A DNA stretch of 8,293 nt from CAITNQ01 sp041661365 (GTDB lineage: Bacteria > Latescibacterota > UBA2968 > UBA8231). Shown here piece after piece: positions 1 to 8,293 of the stretch. Made by a program: the position numbers and the translations under genes. The DNA lies in contig JBAZUN010000265.1 in assembly GCA_041661365.1 (NCBI GenBank), positions 1-8,293 on the forward strand, in the 5' to 3' direction. The notes under the pieces are model-generated. The model made no database searches, had not been told where the DNA came from, and worked only from the letters and a program-made list of their open reading frames with translations. Numbering within the stretch: the first letter of the stretch is position 1; every line of letters starts with the position of its first letter.

Positions 1-1169
<1,169 letters not shown>

Positions 1170-1176
1170 CGCTGAG

Positions 1177-1186
1177 TCCTCTCCTT
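1177..1186 (-). promoter_or_regulatory. Ribosome binding site of tuf
   Basis: The minus strand reads AAGGAGAGGA here, an extended Shine-Dalgarno sequence. It ends 7 bases before the ATG at 1169. It is the strongest such site among the four start regions visible, as expected for a very highly expressed protein, and it fixes the tuf start. Confidence 0.85.
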
Positions 1187-1206
1187 GTGCGTTTTGCGCT
1201 CTACGA

Positions 1207-3297
1207 TTATCTGCCGTCTTGCCCGCGCACCTTGGCGACGATCTCTTCGGTGATGTTCCGGGGTACCTCGCAATACCTGGAGAACTGCATGGTGAAGATC
1301 CCCCGTCCCTGCGTCAGCGACCTCAGCCGCGTGGCGTACCCGAAGGTCTCGCTCAGCGGGATGACCGCCTGCACCACCTGGGCGTCCGACCGCGGGTTGA
1401 TGCCCTGGATATCGGCGCGGTGGGAGTTCAGATCACCGACCACGTCGCCCAGGTACTGCTCGGGCACCACCACCTCGAGGTCCATGATCGGCTCCATGAG
1501 GTAGGGCCCGGCCTTCTCCGCCCCTTGCTTGAAGGCCATCGAGCCGGCAACCTTGAACGCCATCTCCGAGGAGTCGACCTCGTGGTAGGAGCCGTCGACC
1601 AGGACCACCTTGACGTCCTCGACCGGGTATCCGGCCACCGGGCCGGCGCTCATGGCCTCGGCGATTCCCTCCTTGACCGGGTTGACGTACTCGCGCGGGA
1701 TCGTGCCGCCGACGATCTCGGACTCGAAGACCAGGCCGGTACCCGGCTCCCCGGGCTCCAGCTCGATCTCGACGTGGCCGTACTGGCCCCGGCCGCCGGT
1801 CTGCCGCACGAACCGCCCGACCGCCTCGACCTTGCGCGAGAGCCCCTCCTTGTAAGCCACCTGGGGTCTGCCGACGGTGGCCTCGACCTTGAACTCCCGG
1901 AACATCCGGTCGATGAGGATCTCGAGATGCAGCTCGCCCATACCGGACATGATCGTCTGCCCGGTCTCGTCGTCGACCTTGACCTTGAAGGTGGGGTCTT
2001 CCTCGCTGAGCTTGGCCAGGGCCACGTGGAGCTGCTCCTGGTCGGCCCGCGTCTTGGGCTCGATGGCCACGTGGACCACCGGCTCGGCGAACTCGATCTT
2101 CTCCAGGACGACCCGATCCGCCTCGTCGCAGAGGGTGTCCCCGGTCGTCGTGTCCTTGAGCCCCACCACGGCGACGATGTCACCGGCGAACACCTGCTTC
2201 CGCTCGGTGCGGTCGTTCGCGTGCATCTCGAGCAGACGCGAGACCCGCTCGCGGCGCCCGGTGGCGGCGTTGAGCACGTACGACCCGGCGTTGAGGGTGC
2301 CGGAGTAGACCCGCACGAAGGTCAGCCGCCCCACGAAGGGGTCGGTCATCACCTTGAAGGCCAAGCCCGCGAACGGATCGGTGTCGGTGGGGTGACGCAA
2401 CACCTCCTCGTCCGACCCCGGACGCGTCCCCTTGACCGCCCCGACGTCCAGCGGCGAGGGGAGGTAGTCGACCACCGCGTCGAGGAGGCGCTGCACTCCC
2501 TTGTGGCGGTAGGACGAGCCGCAAGTCACCGGCACGGCCTTGAGGGCCACGGTGGCCTGCCGCAGCGCCACCCGGATCTCGTCGGCGCCGATGGCCTGAC
2601 CGTCGAGGAACTTCTCCAGCAACTGATCGTCGAAGTCGGCCACCGCCTCGAGCATCTTCTCCCGGTAGAGCAGGGCGTTGTCGAGCAGGTCGGTGGGCAC
2701 CTCGCTCTCGAAGAACTTGGCCCCCTGACTTCCCTCCTCGTAGGTGACCGCCTTCATCTCGATGAGGTCGATGAGCCCGGTGAAGGTCTCGCCTGTGCCG
2801 ATCGGTAACTGGATCGGGACGAAGTTGCTGTGCAGCCGGTCCTCGAGCATGGCGAGGACCTTGCAGAAGTCCGCCCCGTTGCGGTCCATCTTGTTGACGA
2901 AGGCGATGCGGGGAACTTGGTACTTGTCCGCCTGGCGCCACACCGTCTCCGACTGCGGCTCGACCCCGCCAACGGCGCAGAAGATGCCGATGGCTCCGTC
3001 GAGCACCCTAAGTGACCGCTCGACCTCGGCGGTGAAGTCGACGTGCCCGGGGGTGTCGATGATGTTGATCCGGTACCCCTTCCACTCGCAGGCGGTGGCC
3101 GCCGAGGTGATCGTGATTCCGCGCTCCCGCTCCTGGACCATCCAGTCCATGGTGGCGGTGCCTTCGTGGACCTCCCCCATGCGGTGCAGCCGTCCCGTGT
3201 AGAACAGGATGCGCTCCGTGGTGGTGGTCTTGCCGGCGTCGATGTGCGCGGCGATCCCGATGTTGCGGGTGGATTCGAGGGTGAACCGGTCTGCCAT
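1207..3297 (-). CDS. fusA: Elongation factor G (EF-G), translocation GTPase
   Basis: EF-G catalyses GTP-driven translocation of tRNA and mRNA on the ribosome and, with ribosome recycling factor, splits ribosomes after termination. The protein has 696 residues (704 in E. coli), so it is full length. The G domain shows AHIDAGKT (17-24), RGITITSAA in switch I (from 59), DTPGH (81-85) and NKMD (135-138). Domain II follows from about 290. Domain III carries SGMGELHLEIL. Domain IV has the tip loop GSYHEVDSS, with His572 matching His583 of E. coli, which enters the decoding centre. Domain V has LSETFGYATRLRS and ends at TAA. It looks like a canonical translocating EF-G rather than the RF3 or LepA relatives. 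The genome may have a second EF-G, which the window cannot show. The start is the ATG 12 bases after rpsG; its ribosome binding site is weak (GCGGA), so translation probably depends on coupling to rpsG. Confidence 0.98.
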   Translation of the reverse strand: MADRFTLESTRNIGIAAHIDAGKTTTTERILFYTGRLHRMGEVHEGTATMDWMVQERERGITITSAATACEWKGYRINIIDTPGHVDFTAEVERSLRVLDGAIGIFCAVGGVEPQSETVWRQADKYQVPRIAFVNKMDRNGADFCKVLAMLEDRLHSNFVPIQLPIGTGETFTGLIDLIEMKAVTYEEGSQGAKFFESEVPTDLLDNALLYREKMLEAVADFDDQLLEKFLDGQAIGADEIRVALRQATVALKAVPVTCGSSYRHKGVQRLLDAVVDYLPSPLDVGAVKGTRPGSDEEVLRHPTDTDPFAGLAFKVMTDPFVGRLTFVRVYSGTLNAGSYVLNAATGRRERVSRLLEMHANDRTERKQVFAGDIVAVVGLKDTTTGDTLCDEADRVVLEKIEFAEPVVHVAIEPKTRADQEQLHVALAKLSEEDPTFKVKVDDETGQTIMSGMGELHLEILIDRMFREFKVEATVGRPQVAYKEGLSRKVEAVGRFVRQTGGRGQYGHVEIELEPGEPGTGLVFESEIVGGTIPREYVNPVKEGIAEAMSAGPVAGYPVEDVKVVLVDGSYHEVDSSEMAFKVAGSMAFKQGAEKAGPYLMEPIMDLEVVVPEQYLGDVVGDLNSHRADIQGINPRSDAQVVQAVIPLSETFGYATRLRSLTQGRGIFTMQFSRYCEVPRNITEEIVAKVRGQDGR

Positions 3298-3309
3298 CTG
3301 GGGATCCGC

Positions 3310-3780
3310 TCAGAACCGGTAATGGGCAAAGGCCTTGTTGGCCTCGGCCATGCGGTGGACGTCCTCGCGCATCCTCACCGCGGCCCCCTCGTTCTTGGCG
3401 GCGGCGATGAACTCGTTGGCCAGCTTCTCGGCCATGGTGCGCTCGGACCGCTCGCGGGCGAAGCGGATCAGCCAGCGGATCGCCCGCGCCGTCCGCTCCT
3501 CGGGCCGGACCTCGATCGGCACCTGATAGGTCTGGCCGCCCACGCGGCGAGACTTCACCATGACCACCGGCTTGGCGTTTTCGAGGGCCTTCTGGAACAC
3601 CTCGATGCCGTCCTGACCGCTGCGCTCGCCGATCAGCTCGATGGCCTGATAGAAGATGTGCTCGGCGACGCTCTTCTTCCCCTCCTTCATGAGGCTGTTC
3701 ATGAAGCGGGTCGCCAGCACGTTGTGGAACTTCGGGTCCGGCAGGAGCTGCCTTTTGACCGCTTTCTTTCTGCGCGACAT
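3310..3780 (-). CDS. rpsG: 30S ribosomal protein S7
   Basis: S7 binds the 3' major domain of 16S rRNA, starts assembly of the small-subunit head and lines the E site. The 156-residue product has the usual length and starts MSRRKKAVKRQLLPDPKF. It contains the family signature region KSRRVGGQTYQVPIEVRP (76-93) and ends MAEANKAFAHYRF, the typical C-terminus (more often RW). Met74 in PVVMVK and Gln83 in VGGQTY differ from the more common Glu/Asp and Ala/Ser; these look tolerable. The ATG follows AGGAAGGAT directly, with the first AGGA 5 bases from the start. In E. coli S7 is the translational repressor of the str operon and binds the rpsL-rpsG intercistronic RNA. Here that gap is only 29 bases and holds a terminator-like hairpin, so regulation may differ. 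The stop is TGA, 12 bases before fusA. Confidence 0.98.
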   Translation of the reverse strand: MSRRKKAVKRQLLPDPKFHNVLATRFMNSLMKEGKKSVAEHIFYQAIELIGERSGQDGIEVFQKALENAKPVVMVKSRRVGGQTYQVPIEVRPEERTARAIRWLIRFARERSERTMAEKLANEFIAAAKNEGAAVRMREDVHRMAEANKAFAHYRF

Positions 3781-3781
3781 A

Positions 3782-3789
3782 TCCTTCCT
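3782..3789 (-). promoter_or_regulatory. Ribosome binding site of rpsG
   Basis: The minus strand reads AGGAAGGA just before the ATG at 3780. Two overlapping purine cores are possible: AGGA with a 5-base spacer, or AAGGA with a spacer of one base, which is too close to be useful. It lies downstream of the T-run of the rpsL hairpin and is not part of its stem. Confidence 0.7.
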
Positions 3790-3795
3790 AACGCG

Positions 3796-3826
3796 AAAAA
3801 AGGGCCCGATCAGGCCTTCTCGGGCC
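3796..3826 (-). terminator. Terminator-like hairpin at the rpsL stop codon (possible attenuator)
   Basis: On the minus strand GGCCCGA (3826-3820) pairs perfectly with TCGGGCC (3809-3803) across a 10-base loop that holds the end of rpsL, including its TGA stop (3812-3810). One C and then six T (3801-3796) follow. A 7-bp GC-rich stem with a U-tract is the textbook form of a factor-independent terminator. It lies inside an operon that must be read through to rpsG, fusA and tuf, so complete termination is unlikely. Partial termination, attenuation, or a 3' end protecting an rpsL transcript are more plausible. Ribosomes reaching the rpsL stop would cover the 5' arm and loop, so translation of rpsL could itself prevent folding. 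The structure is seen in the sequence; its function is inferred. Confidence 0.6.
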
Positions 3827-4187
3827 GTCTCGAGCCGTACTTGGAGCGCCCTTGACGACGTTCGGCGACCCCGCTGGCATCCAGCACGCCGCGGATGATG
3901 TGATACCGGACCCCCGGGCAGTCCTTGACGCGGCCGCCGCGGACCAGGACGATCGAGTGTTCCTGCAGGTTGTTCCCCTCGCCCGGAATATAGGCGGTCA
4001 CCTCAACGCCCGTGGTCAGCCGCACGCGAGCCATCTTGCGCAGGGCTGAGTTGGGCTTCTTGGGTGTGGTCGTGAACACGCGGGTGCAGACACCCCGTCG
4101 CTGCGGGCAGCGCTGCAGGGCCGGAGCGTCGCTTTTTTGGCGGAACCCCTCACGGCCTTTACGCACGAGCTGGCTGATCGTCGGCAC
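3810..4187 (-). CDS. rpsL: 30S ribosomal protein S12
   Basis: S12 sits at the decoding centre of the small subunit and controls tRNA selection accuracy; it is the streptomycin-resistance protein. The 125-residue product starts MPTISQLVRKGR and contains CPQRRGVCTRV, TTTPKKPNSALRK and the C-terminal GRSKYGSRR. The start codon is GTG, chosen because it aligns with the universal N-terminus, has GAGGGG 6 bases upstream, and no in-frame ATG lies in the gap before it. The lysines of the two resistance hot spots are present: PKKPNS (Lys43) and Lys88 in RVKD, so no classical resistance substitution is seen. Two changes are unusual: Asn72 in GEGNNLQEH (normally His) and Cys90 in KDCPGV (normally Leu), next to Asp89, the residue methylthiolated by RimO in E. 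coli. As first gene of the str operon it follows rpoC by 90 bases, with a promoter candidate in that gap. Confidence 0.98.
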   Translation of the reverse strand: MPTISQLVRKGREGFRQKSDAPALQRCPQRRGVCTRVFTTTPKKPNSALRKMARVRLTTGVEVTAYIPGEGNNLQEHSIVLVRGGRVKDCPGVRYHIIRGVLDASGVAERRQGRSKYGSRRPEKA

Positions 4188-4193
4188 TGGTAT

Positions 4194-4199
4194 CCCCTC
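4194..4199 (-). promoter_or_regulatory. Ribosome binding site of rpsL, supporting a GTG start
   Basis: The minus strand reads GAGGGG followed by ATACCA and then GTG at 4187. Its GAGG core is 8 bases from the start codon. Together with the alignment of MPTI to the S12 family this decides for the GTG start. Confidence 0.75.
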
Positions 4200-4204
4200 G
4201 CTTT

Positions 4205-4244
4205 GGGCGCGGTCACAAGTAAACTCAAAAACTAACCAGCGCCC
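4205..4244 (-). repeat. Interrupted inverted repeat before rpsL
   Basis: On the minus strand GGGCGC-T-GGTTA (4244-4233) can pair with TGACCGCGCCC (4215-4205): six GC pairs, one bulged T, three more pairs, one G-U and one A-U, around a 17-base loop. The 3' arm ends 5 bases before the rpsL ribosome binding site. No T-run follows, so it is not a terminator. The 5' arm overlaps the spacer and -10 element of the promoter candidate. A transcript started there would lack this arm, whereas read-through RNA from rpoC could fold it. It may be fortuitous in GC-rich DNA, although this gap is otherwise AT-rich. Confidence 0.45.
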
Positions 4245-4257
4245 CTCGTATTGTCAA
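4229..4257 (-). promoter_or_regulatory. Candidate sigma70-type promoter for rpsL-rpsG-fusA-tuf
   Basis: A perfect -35 hexamer TTGACA (4257-4252) is separated by exactly 17 bases from TAGTTT (4234-4229), which keeps the first, second and last consensus bases of the -10 element. Transcription would start near 4224-4219, about 32-37 bases before the rpsL GTG. The region is markedly AT-rich against the flanking genes. TAGTTTTTG is also one base away from the Bacteroidetes -7 element (TAnnTTTG), an alternative reading if the host is in that group. A separate str promoter downstream of rpoC fits the classic operon layout. Confidence 0.6.
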
Positions 4258-4260
4258 TAC
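4248..4260. promoter_or_regulatory. 13-base palindrome over the -35 element
   Basis: The minus strand reads GTATTG-A-CAATAC, a perfect 6+6 inverted repeat around one base, containing the first five bases of the TTGACA hexamer and its flanks. The ATTGA in it can also pair with TCAAT further upstream (4268-4264), giving a nested second repeat. A dyad over a -35 element is a possible operator for a dimeric repressor. The arms are AT-rich and short, so chance cannot be excluded. Confidence 0.4.
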
Positions 4261-4277
4261 TTCATTGATATTAGGTC

Positions 4278-8293
<4,016 letters not shown>

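Noticed and set aside
3810..4187. Streptomycin-resistance mutation in rpsL
   Set aside because: The classical resistance residues Lys43 and Lys88 (Lys42 and Lys87 in E. coli numbering) are wild type; the Cys90 and Asn72 changes are not known resistance alleles to me.
4248..4260. Short palindrome as a mobile-element end or attachment site
   Set aside because: There is no transposase, integrase or matching second end, and the flanking genes are in their conserved order, so an operator or chance is more likely.
4254..4268. TCAAT-GAAGT-ATTGA as a terminator after rpoC
   Set aside because: The stem is only 5 bp, AT-rich, and not followed by a T-run; read-through from rpoC into the gap is more likely.

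Overview
This window holds ordinary, highly conserved core genes. All of them read on the minus strand, in the order rpoC (5' end cut off at the right edge) - rpsL - rpsG - fusA - tuf (3' end cut off at the left edge). It is the junction between the rpo operon and the str operon of a bacterium. I see no mobile element, CRISPR array, tRNA, rRNA or accessory cassette, and no evidence of an undescribed multi-gene system. What is worth a second look lies in the two non-coding gaps and in a few residue changes in S12 and EF-Tu.

Organism: the DNA is clearly GC-rich by eye, and long open frames on the other frames and strand are a by-product of that. Beta-prime carries a large insert of about 180 residues inside the trigger loop that resembles the E. 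coli SI3 insert. This argues against Actinobacteria, Firmicutes, Thermus and Chloroflexi. Wording in beta-prime and EF-Tu (for example RQVNVP and MVICAPGSITPH in EF-Tu) reminds me of the Bacteroidetes/FCB-Gemmatimonadota side of the tree. That is inference from memory; a GC-rich lineage of that broad group is my best guess, at low confidence.

Layout in the direction of transcription: positions 8293-4278 are rpoC without roughly its first 35 codons. Positions 4277-4188 are a 90-base AT-rich gap with a good sigma70-type promoter candidate, a 13-base palindrome over its -35 element, and a longer inverted repeat ending just before the rpsL ribosome binding site. Positions 4187-3810 are rpsL (GTG start). 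The 29-base rpsL-rpsG gap contains the 3' half of a terminator-like hairpin plus six T. Positions 3780-3310 are rpsG, 12 bases before fusA (3297-1207), which is followed after 37 bases by tuf (1169-1). No stretch over 300 bases lacks a gene.

How the genes work together: rpoC makes the catalytic subunit of RNA polymerase. S12 and S7 are small-subunit ribosomal proteins (decoding centre and head). EF-Tu delivers aminoacyl-tRNA and EF-G drives translocation. The tight spacing suggests one transcript from rpsL to tuf, fed by read-through from rpoC and by the candidate promoter before rpsL, and possibly adjusted by the hairpin after rpsL.
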